Assembly: GCF_024679095.1 (NCBI RefSeq)
Contig: NC_066571.1
Location: 8,115,974 to 8,179,973, forward strand
From: Eriocheir sinensis
Taxonomy: Eukaryota; Arthropoda; Malacostraca; Decapoda; Varunidae
DNA: 64,000 nt
Direction of reading: 5' to 3'
In this document: in pieces, positions 9,691 to 64,000 of the stretch
Layout of the letters: every line of letters begins with the position of its first letter
Position numbering within the stretch: position 1 is the first letter of the stretch
Position numbers and translations under genes: made by a program
The notes under the pieces: generated by a model
The model's database searches: none
Told to the model about the DNA's origin: nothing
What the model saw: the letters and a program-made list of their open reading frames with translations, nothing else

Positions 9691-10559
9691 GCCCGTAACA
9701 GCAACTAACAAAGTGCTTGTACAGCTGTACAGTAGATTATGTCCCGTAACAACCTAATGTAAAATAAACTGTGATAGTTTCACTGATTTTTAATGGATAC
9801 ATGACATAAGGCTTTGGCAAGTGGGGCACCAATGAGGCAGTTCAGCTCTCCCGATCTGCCGAACAAATAACAAACAGCTAACAGGAAACACTTCACCAAA
9901 GATGCACAAGACAACAGACAGAGTCATACTCAGTGGTCCTCCTTAAAGCTTGGTAAGTTAAAGCTTCACAGTAACAATTTTGCAGTAAGAAATAAATACT
10001 TAAATGACACTAAACCAAGAATACAAAAGTTACCAATCAGTCGCGGGGCCAAACACGCCACGCTTACAACTCATGGCGACGCCCAGCCACCCACGGAACC
10101 CACACAGCCCATCACCCGCTTAGTACCCATCACCCCCCTGCCCCCTACTGACACCCACCGTCAAGAAGTCCCTGCCCGATACACATGCTTACATACGTTC
10201 TAAGAAACAGGCCATTTACCCTAACAACATGTCCACACCACAGCCACGCAACACACCGCTTTGCACTTACACTCTACACTTCCTTTACACTTCCTCCTGT
10301 ACACAAACTCGTCAGCCCGGCACCGAGGAACATCCAGCCACCTCAACAGCTCACCCACAGCACACAGTCATGCTAAACACTATCATTTGTTGTAAAAAAA
10401 AAAATGTCTGTCTTTCTCAACACACGTCTGTACGCTGAAGAAGACCAAGACCTTACAGCGAGAACACAAACAAACAAACCCAAACACTTTTACTTAACAC
10501 CCCCCTAAAAAAAACCGGTATTCTACATTATTACCTTTTCTCCCTTTTAAATTACCTTT

Positions 10560-11690
10560 ATTGTCATGGCTGGGAAGTGAACTGGCTCTTACACACCTCT
10601 AGGAATGTCTTAGTTCAGCCATCTCACTTTCTATCACCTTCACTCTAATTAGAAAAGAGAGAAATCATACAAACTTATTACCATTAGATTTTCAACACCT
10701 GCACACTCGCACCAAGGTTAACTGACTCCAATATACCTTCAGGAACGCCTTAGTTTAATCAGTTCCCTTTTTCTCTCGTCCTCAGGTTCCTAAGACAGGT
10801 TTTCTATCACGAATATCTTCCACGTCTTTCATCACACCCTTACACTCACGCCAAGGAGGTGGACAGACTTGAACACACCTCAAAGAATGTTTTAGTTAAA
10901 TAATTACACTGTTTTTTCATCTTAGGTTCTTCACACACCTTCACTTGTAACATTCGTATCCTCCATGTCTGCAGCACACCTTTACACTCACGCCGAGGAT
11001 GTAAGGAGACTCAACACACCTCAAATAATGTCTATGTTCAATTAATTTACTGTTTTCCATCTACAAGCTCCTCAAGTATTTTTCTCCTATCACAAGTATA
11101 TCAGATGTATCCAAAAACACCTTTACACTCACGCCAGGGAGGTAAGGAGACTCAACACACCTCAAATAATGTCTGTGTCCAATCAATTAACTGTTTTTCA
11201 TCTTCAGGTTCCTCAAATATGTTTTCTATCGCGAGTATATCAGATGTATCCAAACACACCTTAACACACACGCCAGGGAGGTACGAACACTCAACACACC
11301 TCAAATAATGTCTGTGTCCAATCAATTAACTGTTTTTCATCTTCAGGTTCCTCAAATATGTTTCCTATCACGAGTATATCAGATGTATCAAAACACACCT
11401 TTACACTCACGCCAGGGCGGTAAGAAGACTCAGCACACCTCAAATCATGTATGAGTTCAATCAGTTTACTGTTTTTCATCTTCAGGTTGTTCAAATATTT
11501 TTCTCCTATCACGAGTATATCAAATGTATCCAAACACACCTTTACACTCACGCCGAAGATGTGGAAAGGCTCCCGCACCTCCAGGAATGTCCGAGCTCAA
11601 CCATCTCACATTTTTCACCGTCAGATCCATTAAAAACAGGACAACAAATAAAGCCACACGGGAATGTCTTCTTGGTAACCTAAGTCAAAC
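10560..11690. repeat. 139-bp tandem repeat
   Basis: About eight copies are present. The landmark TCAAATAATGTCTGTGTCCA or variants lies at 11021, 11162, 11301 and 11440, with older copies upstream (AGGAATGTCTTAGTTCA near 10600) and one near 11580. Units also share TTACACTCACGCCAGGGAGG and TCTTCAGGTTCCTCAAATAT. The sequence is intergenic. Confidence 0.88.
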
Positions 11691-12057
11691 CTATGAATTA
11701 ATACAAAACCTTATCACTTACCTTGCTTTCCTTTTCCTTCCGACCAAGCGAATACAAATCTACGTTTTTTTGTGTTGCTGAAGGAGTGGCGTTCGTTCGT
11801 TCGACTCATGACTGTCACGACGTAAGCAACAAGACGGGAGAGACACATGGAAACAACCTCAATCCTCAGGTCACGAATACATAGTCAGGACACTTCTGGA
11901 GCTACAGCTGGCCCTTGTCTTTCAGCGTCTCCCTCTGTCTTCTTCTGCAGGCAACTCTCTGTATCTTGTGAAGCTCCTGGTGTTCTTTTGAGTCGAGTGC
12001 AGAGGGCAAGGCCAAGACGAAATAAGACAGGAACCCGCACTATAAACAGCAATATAT

Positions 12058-12355
12058 AGAAAACAGGAAATTAGGGTGATGATGAGGAGAAACGGCGAAT
12101 GAAATGAAGGGACAATGAAGCCAATGAAAATGATCCAGAAATAAAACTATAAAGTAAACGAAAAAAATATAAATAACACAAGACAACAAAAGGAACAGCA
12201 ATACAAAGAAAACAAGAAATTAGGGTGATGATGAGGCAAAAAAGAGGAATGAAATGAAAGGCCAATGAAGCTACTGAAAAAAAAAACACAAACAAAAATA
12301 TTAAACAAAAGAAAAGTAAAAAACACTACATAAATAACACAGAAGACAACAAAAG
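12058..12355. repeat. ~150-bp tandem duplication, A-rich
   Basis: Two copies start with the words AAATTAGGGTGATGATGAGG at 12069 and 12219. Each is followed by GAATGAAATGAA, CCAATGAAGC and a run ending in ACACAAGACAACAAAAGGA. The region is intergenic and no gene is seen. Confidence 0.8.
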
Positions 12356-12789
12356 GATAATCAATTTTGGCCTGAGGTGCGTTTTGATCCTCCTATGTCT
12401 CCTGGATCACAAAAATAGCGGAAACGTAACATAACCAAACAATGAGAAATACAGTATCGTCACCCCTTCCATCCTATCAGCAAAAAACGAGCGGCGGCTT
12501 CTTGGGACGTTTTCTAAGAGGGATGAAATGCTAATATACACAGACTCATGGTTTCCCTATCAGAGGTTCAGATCCCTTGGTGCTGATGGTGTTTGGTGCC
12601 CTGAGTCGTCTATTGAAGAAGGAAACTAATATTTAAAAGGTCGTTACAGTTGCCTTCGACTTAACTTTACTTTACCTTACTTTATATATTTCGAGTATTC
12701 ATGAGTGAGTTTTTTTCATCACTTAAATAATCTCTATAAAAAAATAGTTTGCAAAGTTCTGTTCTATTCATTTACTTCCCTGTTTTTTC

Positions 12790-13670
12790 TTTTCTCCTTT
12801 CCCATTTTTTTTTGAGCGAGGGTTTGGAAACTTGAGAAATTCTAATATTTACCTAAAGTTATCTATTTCGAGTGTTCATGAGTTGAGTTTTTTCATTACT
12901 TAAATAATTTCAAGTTCACAAAGTTCAAGTCTAATATTTTACTTCCCTATTTTTTTTACTTTTCTCCATTCCCATTTTTTTTTTGAGCGAGGGTTTGGAA
13001 ACTTTAGAAATCCTAATCTTTACCAAAGTTTATCTATATCGAGAGTTGATGAGTTATTAAATGAGTCTTCTTTTCATTACTTTACTAATCTCTGGTTCAC
13101 AAAGTTCCATTCTATGCTTTTACTTAATATATTTCCCTTTTCTATATTTACATTTTCTTGAGCGCGAATTCGGAAACGTTCATAATTTTTTTAACTTCTC
13201 TATATATTTCCCTTTTCTATATTTACATTTTCTTGAGCGCGAATTCGGAAACGTTCATAATTTTTTTACTTCTCTATATATTTCCCTTTTCTATATTTAC
13301 ATTTTCTTGAGCGCGAGTTCGTAAACGTTTATATTTTTTTTACTTCTCTATATATTATCCTATTCTCTGTTTACATTTTCTTGAGCGCGGGTTCGGAAAC
13401 TCTCATCATTCTTTTACTGCTTTATATATTATCCTTTTCTCTATCTACATTTTCTTGAGCGCGAGTTCGGAAACGTTCACATTTTTTTTACTTTCTCTAT
13501 CTACAGTTTCTTGAGCGCGGGTTCGAAAACTCAAGAAACCCTAATTTAGAAGCAACAGCGTTCGGAAGCGTTCATCATTCCTTTACTTCTCTATATATTA
13601 TCCTTTTCTCTATTTACATTTTCTTGAGCGCGGGATCGGAAACTCAAGAAACCCTAATTTAGAAGCAGGA
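12790..13670. repeat. ~74-bp tandem repeat with TTCTTGAGCGCG core
   Basis: About ten copies of an AT-rich unit are interrupted by the GC-rich word TTTCTTGAGCGCGAATTCGG. Copies at 13158, 13232 and 13306 are exactly 74 bp apart; others are more diverged. The invariant GAGCGCG core in otherwise drifting AT-rich sequence stands out. Confidence 0.88.
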
Positions 13671-13924
13671 GCGTGAGTCTTTTGAGCCGTAAACCACCAA
13701 CCACTACTATCCTTACCCTTACACGAGTAGCCTTAGCGTTACCGTCATTATCAGTTACCTATCCATTAAAGCGATCGTATACGTGTCTTAGGTGCGAGGT
13801 ATCACAGGTGTGGAGGACATGAGCAGTGGTGCGGCCGAAGGAACGCGAGCATTGAGCAAGAGGACGTTTGACGAGGCCCGTACTCTCAGAAGCTCTCGTA
13901 CTCTCAGAACTCTCAAAGTATTTC

Positions 13925-14110
13925 CAAAAGGCCATACAAGAGATCAGTCGAGTTCTAATGAGTGTTTTCCGCGTTCATGGTGCAGAAGCCTTGTCAAACT
14001 ATCGCTAGACTCATAAAAGTACCCAAGGAAATACCAACAATAACCTCTATGAGTCTTATCAAATGTGGGTGTGTAAGCCTTGGAATGTCTGAGTGTCTGA
14101 GAGGAGGAAG
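13925..14110 (+). repeat. Dispersed retroposon-like repeat, copy 1
   Basis: It shares with 17205-17370, 62594-62960 and 63005-63215 the words TCTAATGAGTGTTTTC, CAGAAGCCTTGTCAAACTA, AGTACCCAAGGAAATACC and CAAATGTGGGTGTGTAAGCC. The shared order of words defines one dispersed family, probably the 3' part of a non-LTR element. Confidence 0.65.
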
Positions 14111-14739
14111 AAGCAGGCGACTTGGAAACAGGCAGCTCAGAAAGAAACCCCAAACCAAGAACGTGAAAGATGAAAACAGATTAAAACATGAGTCAATTTT
14201 AGTCAATACCTTCCGTTCCTCGTTAGTTTCTCTTCCAAAGCAAACAATATACGTAAACGAATGTTCTAGTCATCTTTCCAGAGGTTGACAATACAATCCC
14301 CTCTGACAAAATATAAGAGTGACCATCTGAGTGCACCAAACACCTGTACCAAGTTACCTGTCCCCTCGATAATGCGTCTAATGAACAGGAGCATCAACCA
14401 CACGACTCACCACCTAGGAACATGAAGGTAATAAGAGATGGTTTTTGGCCGTGTTCGTAACTACACACAACTCAATGTCTTTAATTTATGCAGCTAAGTT
14501 ATTATTATTGTGCATCTTTTCGAATCTCAAGAAGTCAGTCACTCAGTTATGTCCAGTGAAAAAATATCCAGTACATTCTTTCAATCAGTTAATCAGAAAG
14601 TCAGTCAAACCATCATCCAATTATTCTAACAATCAGGAAATTATTCAGTCAACTAATCAATGAGGTATGTTAGTCAATTACAAACTTAACCAATCAATCC
14701 TTCCCCGAAAAAAAAAAACAGGATATCAGTTAACCAATC

Positions 14740-14842
14740 GCGCACTTAATCTGCCAAACAGTTAACCAATCACGCAGTTAGTCTACCAAACAGTCAACCA
14801 ATCACGCAGCTAGTCTACCAAACAGTCTATCAGTTAGGTTTA

Positions 14843-14892
<50 letters not shown>

Positions 14893-14969
14893 CTGTAAGT
14901 CATTTAAGTAATCGATGATGGATGTTAAAACTTGTATACTAACGCTTTGAAAGGTCAACCACCCACCTA

Positions 14970-15035
<66 letters not shown>
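14740..15035. repeat. Short tandem CAACCAATCACGCAG units and two (CA)n tracts
   Basis: 14740-14835 holds about three copies of a ~33-bp unit (AACCAATCACGCAGYTAGTC, TACCAAACAGT). (CA)n runs follow at 14844-14890 and 14972-15035, separated by about 80 bases of unique sequence. Confidence 0.85.
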
Positions 15036-15037
<2 letters not shown>

Positions 15038-15534
15038 ATGATAAATCTGATAAAAAATGACAAATACTCAGATACGAAACAAGTCCATAAAAATCATAAA
15101 TACTCACAAAAAAAGAAAAAAAAAAGAAGAAATCATAAGTGCACGAAAGACCTCCAACCAAAACATTCCGATCCTATTCAGCAGCATCGAATCCCTTGCC
15201 ATTTATAACGAGTCGCCTTTTAGCGCAATCACCAAGCGTCTATAAATCACGCCTTTCTTAGCTACTTAACAGGACAATGGGGAGAAATCTACGTTATTCG
15301 CTACTCATGTTTCTTGGTAAGCTCGGTTCCTTGCCCTCGCTGATATGAATTCCTGCCCCAAAATACCTTGAAAGAGATACGGAGAAAAAAACAGCCTCTT
15401 CTTTTCACGCTCTTGTCTCTCGTAAGCTTAATCATTCCCTCCTTTGATATGAATTCCCCCAAAATGAAAAGATAAAAAGAAAATGAAAATGAAAATGAAA
15501 ACATGAAAAATATAAAAGATAATATTTTTTTTTT

Positions 15535-15645
15535 TTTTTACGTCTACGCCTATAGTGCCGGTAGGCTTGCTTGAGGGGCCTGGATGGTAGTCGTGATGGC
15601 GCAGGCAAGTGTTTATAGTGGCGCCATCTTCTCTTGGATAACATG
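15535..15645 (+). repeat. Probable dispersed repeat fragment
   Basis: After a T-run, a compositionally distinct ~100-base block reads GTGCCGGTAGGCTTGCTTGA, then GATGGCGCAGGCAAG and GTGGCGCCATCTTCTCTTGG. It is GC-balanced amid AT-rich flanks. From memory such blocks recur in crab and shrimp genomes, but only one copy is visible here. Confidence 0.4.
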
Positions 15646-16099
15646 AAAAAATAAGAAATACATGAAAAAATAAGAAAAAGATAAGATTAAGTAAAATAAA
15701 ACATAAAATAAAATACATTAGCGAAAATATAAATGAAGGGAAACAAGAGAAGAAAAAATAAGACAAGTGAAAAAAAAGAAGAAAATAAGAAAAAAAGGAA
15801 AAATATAGCGCACGTCTATTCATTGTAAGTCCAGTTCCCTGTCTTGAAATCCACTCGTTAATTCATCATATTATTCCAAAGACTCGACTCCAGAAAAAAA
15901 AGTCTTCGTTGGGTTCGAATTCCTAGAAACTTATATTAAAAAAAAAAAAAACTCTCCTCCAGCCCCGCTTTCCTCAATCCTGCTCGGCCTTGATAAACGG
16001 ACAAATCAGATTATTTAAAAAGACCAAATGAAAGAGAGAGAGAGAGAGAAAAAAAAAGCTCCTGAGATGCAAATTCACGAGGGAGAATGGTAAGCTGTG

Positions 16100-16980
16100 T
16101 CTGAATAGAAAACTCATAAACGGATCAAACTCTATTTCTGAGGGATCGGATTCCTTTCTATACAGGCTTGAAACGTATATACATGAAAAGTTTGAGTATA
16201 CTAAAGAATCGTAAACGGAGCAAACCCTCTCTTAAGGATCGAATCGCTTTTATACAGGTTTGAGAAATACATGAGAGAACAGACGCCTTGGAAAAAATCA
16301 TACACAATCAAACCCTCTCTTAAGGATCGAATCGCTTTTATATAGGATCGAGAAATACATGAGAAACGCCATGGAAAAAATCATACACGATCAAACCCTC
16401 TCTAAAAGGATCTGATATCCCTCTATTCAGATTTGAAACTTAAATACATGAGGAAGGAAAAGGTGATGATGCCAGAAAATCATAAATCCTCTCTCTAAAG
16501 TATCGGATTTCTTTCTGTACAGCCTTGGAACGTGAATACATGAAGGGAGAGAATCAGAACCTTTTAAAACTCATATACGGATGCAAGCTTTCTCTCTCCA
16601 AAAGCATTCAATCGTCCTCTATGCAGACTCGGGTCGGTATCCTCGGACACATTCGGTTCCCACAACAAATACGACAATCTGGCAACGTTGGTTAATACAT
16701 GAAGGGAGAGAATCAGATCCTTTTAAAAATCATAAACGGAGGCAACCTTTCTCTCTCCAAAAGTATTCGATCGTCCTCCATGCAGACTCGGGCCGGTATC
16801 CTCAGACGTTCCAACAACAAATACGACAATCTGGCAACGTTGGTTAATACATGAAGGGAGAGAATCAGATCCTTTTAAAAATCATAAACGGAGCCAATCT
16901 TTCTCTCTCCAAAACTATTCAATCGTCCTCTATACAGACTCGGGCCCACATTCTCAGACACATTCGGTTCCAACAACAAA
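16100..16980. repeat. Two successive tandem repeats (~100 bp and ~155 bp)
   Basis: 16100-16530 has ~100-bp units with AAACCCTCTCTTAAGGATCG and GAAATACATGAGA. 16536-16980 has three ~155-bp units starting TACATGAAGGGAGAGAATCA at 16538, 16696 and 16847, sharing TCGTCCTCYATGCAGACTCG and CCAACAACAAATACGACAAT. The last unit runs straight into the reverse-transcriptase remnant. Confidence 0.85.
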
Positions 16981-16984
16981 TACT

Positions 16985-17260
16985 TCCTTGACTGCGGATT
17001 TCCTACAAGAAGACACCACCAAGCTACAGGAATGGATCAAAAAGTGGCTGCTACAATTCAGTGAAGAACCCAGCATACCAATACCACATGGGAAACACTC
17101 CACTATCCACCACAGAGGCAGAGAAAGACCTGGGAGTTTATGTTACCAGGCTACCAGTGAAGGCCAAATCCGTGCCAATCGCAGCGGACGGGTTAAGGAG
17201 ATTAGTCGGTTTGTCATGGGTGCTTTTCCACGTTCACGATACACAAGCCTTGTCATACTA
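16985..17260 (+). pseudogene. Non-LTR retrotransposon reverse transcriptase remnant (CR1/jockey-like)
   Basis: Two overlapping frames show the end of an RT domain. LQEDTTKLQEWIKKWLLQFS is in one frame (about 17000-17060). YHMGNTPLSTTEAEKDLGVY, then VT, is in another (about 17079-17145). The order of tKLqeWikkWll...f, then yhmg...eKDLGV, is typical of jockey/CR1-clade RT thumb regions. The frame change near 17065 coincides with loss of the segment normally joining these motifs, so the copy is dead. It runs on into the dispersed repeat at 17205. Confidence 0.75.
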
Positions 17261-17370
17261 CCACTAGGCTCATGAAACTACCCATGGAGATACCCACAAC
17301 AACACAACCTCTTCAAAAGCCTGATCAGATGTGGGTGTGCGAGCCCCGATGCCTTTGAGAATATGGTCCG
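17205..17370 (+). repeat. Dispersed retroposon-like repeat, copy 2 (joined to RT remnant)
   Basis: It contains TTCCACGTTCACGATACAC, AAGCCTTGTCATACTACCAC, GAAACTACCCATGGAGATAC and CAGATGTGGGTGTGCGAGCC in the same order as copy 1. It directly follows the RT remnant, which links the family to a non-LTR retroposon 3' region. Confidence 0.65.
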
Positions 17371-17704
17371 AGAGAATTCCTGAATACCTTCTCCTCGTCT
17401 CTCAACCGTGACTCCTTTCGTCTATGGTTCCCTGGAGCTGATCAGTGGGCGTCTAAAAGAAGAAAAAAAAAAAGAATCCACAAACGTTCGAAAATAACAC
17501 AAGCGATATATGCCTTAGAACTGCACTGAGCTATACATGTGGTCTTGGCTACACACGAGACTTAGAGAGCTAGTGAAGGGGTGGGGGGGAGGCGGGAGGG
17601 GGGGGGCATGGTGATATAGTGGAGGTGGTGGGGGATTGTGGTGAGAGTGGTGGCCATGGTGGTGGTGGTGGTGATGTATAGAGTGACCAGCTAACAGACA
17701 GACC

Positions 17705-18015
17705 TGCAAAGTGTGTGTGTGTGTATGTGTGTTTTCAGGTGTGTTAGGTTTCTGTAGGTGTGTTTACAGGTGTGTTTACAGGTGTGTTTAGGTGTGGTAA
17801 GGTGTGTGTATGTCTGTATTCAGGTCTATTTTCAGGTGTGTTAGGTGTGTGTAGGTGTGTTTACAGGTGTGGTAAGGTGTGTGTATGTCTGTAGTCAGGT
17901 ATATTTTCAGGTGTGTTAGGTTTGTGTAGGTGTGTTTACAGGTGTGTGTATATATGTGTGTATCTATTCAGGTATATTTTCAGGTGTGTCTAGGTCTGCT
18001 CAGGTGTGTGTCAGG
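17705..18015. repeat. PTK7: GTGTGTTTACAGGT-type minisatellite in probable PTK7 3' UTR
   Basis: Degenerate short units (GTGTGTTTACAG, GTGTGTTAGGTGTGTG, GTATATTTTCAG) run to six bases before the PTK7 stop codon. They would therefore form the first part of its 3' UTR, read as the CA-rich complement in the transcript. Confidence 0.8.
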
Positions 18016-18020
18016 TATGC

Positions 18021-63472
<45,452 letters not shown>

Positions 63473-63479
63473 CTGTGGG

Positions 63480-64000
63480 GGGGGGGGGGAGAAAAAGGGT
63501 GAGAGAGTGAAGGTAGGGTGAAGGGAAGTATGGGGGAGAAGAGGGTGAAGGGAGGAAAGGGAGAGGGGAGGAGAAGGAAGAGAAGGAAATGTGGGGATAG
63601 GAGGGAGAGATGAGAAAAGGGAGAAGGGGAGGGAGGCGAGGAAAGGGGAATATGAGGGGAGAAGACAGGGAGGAGAGGAAAGGGAGAGGAGAAGCGAAGA
63701 GGGTGAGGGGAGGAGAGGGAACCCACAAGAAGAAAAAAAGAGAAAGAAAAAAGAGAAAAAGAGAAAAAAAGAGCAAAGTATCGTCAAGCCGTTGCAAGCC
63801 GGACCCATAGAAGAGAAAGGAAAGAAAAAGAAAAGAGAGAATGAAAAGGAAAAGATGAAGAAAGATACAAAAGAAAGAAGAGGAGGAAAAGGAGGAGAAG
63901 AGACGAAGAGAAGGAGGAGGAGAAGGGGAGAAGGAAGCAAAATGGAGGGACGAAAAAAAAATAAAGAAAAAATCAGAAAATCCAAATAACCCGATCTTCC
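63480..64000. repeat. Purine-rich intron at window end
   Basis: A G-run at 63477-63490 is followed by G/A-rich sequence with GGGAGAGGAGAAGG and AAAGAAAAAG units to the window end. No Ig3 partner exon is recognised here. Confidence 0.85.

Noticed and set aside
10185..11781. Several 60-95 codon frames on both strands
   Set aside because: They come from the 139-bp tandem repeat, with period-related repetition and no coding signature.

Overview
This window is nuclear DNA of an arthropod, most probably a decapod crustacean. That assignment rests on intron-split genes with GT-AG junctions, very dense (CA)n, (GA)n and trinucleotide microsatellites, a private minisatellite in almost every intron, a tRNA-derived SINE and CR1/jockey-like retroposon debris. 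The lineage call is inference; the gene calls rest on reading frame, splice phase and domain motifs.

Two convergent protein genes are present, and both are cut by the window edges. On the + strand (431-7803) are the last five coding exons of a zona pellucida (ZP) domain membrane protein. They give 332 residues, with the ZP-C cysteines, a tetra-arginine furin-type site, a charged helical segment and a hydrophobic C-terminal tail. On the - strand (63472 down to 18021) are sixteen phase-consistent exons of a PTK7/off-track pseudokinase receptor. They give 886 residues, from the second half of Ig3 through Ig4-Ig7, the transmembrane helix, a Ser/Thr-rich juxtamembrane segment and a complete tyrosine-pseudokinase domain with stop codon. 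The DFG motif reads APA and the subdomain IX aspartate is a serine. The glycine loop, the VAIK lysine and HRD are kept. The earlier exons of both genes lie outside the window.

Layout: 1-7803 ZP gene with tandem-repeat-filled introns, one of which repeats copies of its own 5' splice site. 7804-9200 is the probable 3' UTR, which starts with a 125-bp tandem repeat. 9270-9690 is a CpG-rich island with a TATA/initiator pair. 9700-18020 is intergenic sequence made of five or six minisatellites and retroposon remnants. 18021-29970 holds the PTK7 kinase, transmembrane, Ig7 and distal Ig6 exons. 29971-52221 is one giant PTK7 intron. 52222-63472 holds the exons for the proximal part of Ig6 back to Ig3, separated by purine/pyrimidine tracts.

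The most unusual object is the giant intron. About 21.2 kb (30197-51423) is a tandem array of a ~97-bp AT-rich monomer, roughly 220 copies by arithmetic. It changes orientation several times, and its largest switch is a near-perfect palindromic junction at about 46560. The array is bracketed by ~80-bp direct repeats of otherwise unrelated sequence. Each monomer looks like a 3' splice site: a TAACTAAC branch-point-like motif, a pyrimidine run, then CTAG or CCAG. In the 4.9-kb arm transcribed first by PTK7 these modules are in sense, and some variants read CCAG|GTATTT, like a recursive-splicing point. Whether this is function, satellite drift or partly an assembly artefact cannot be decided from sequence alone.
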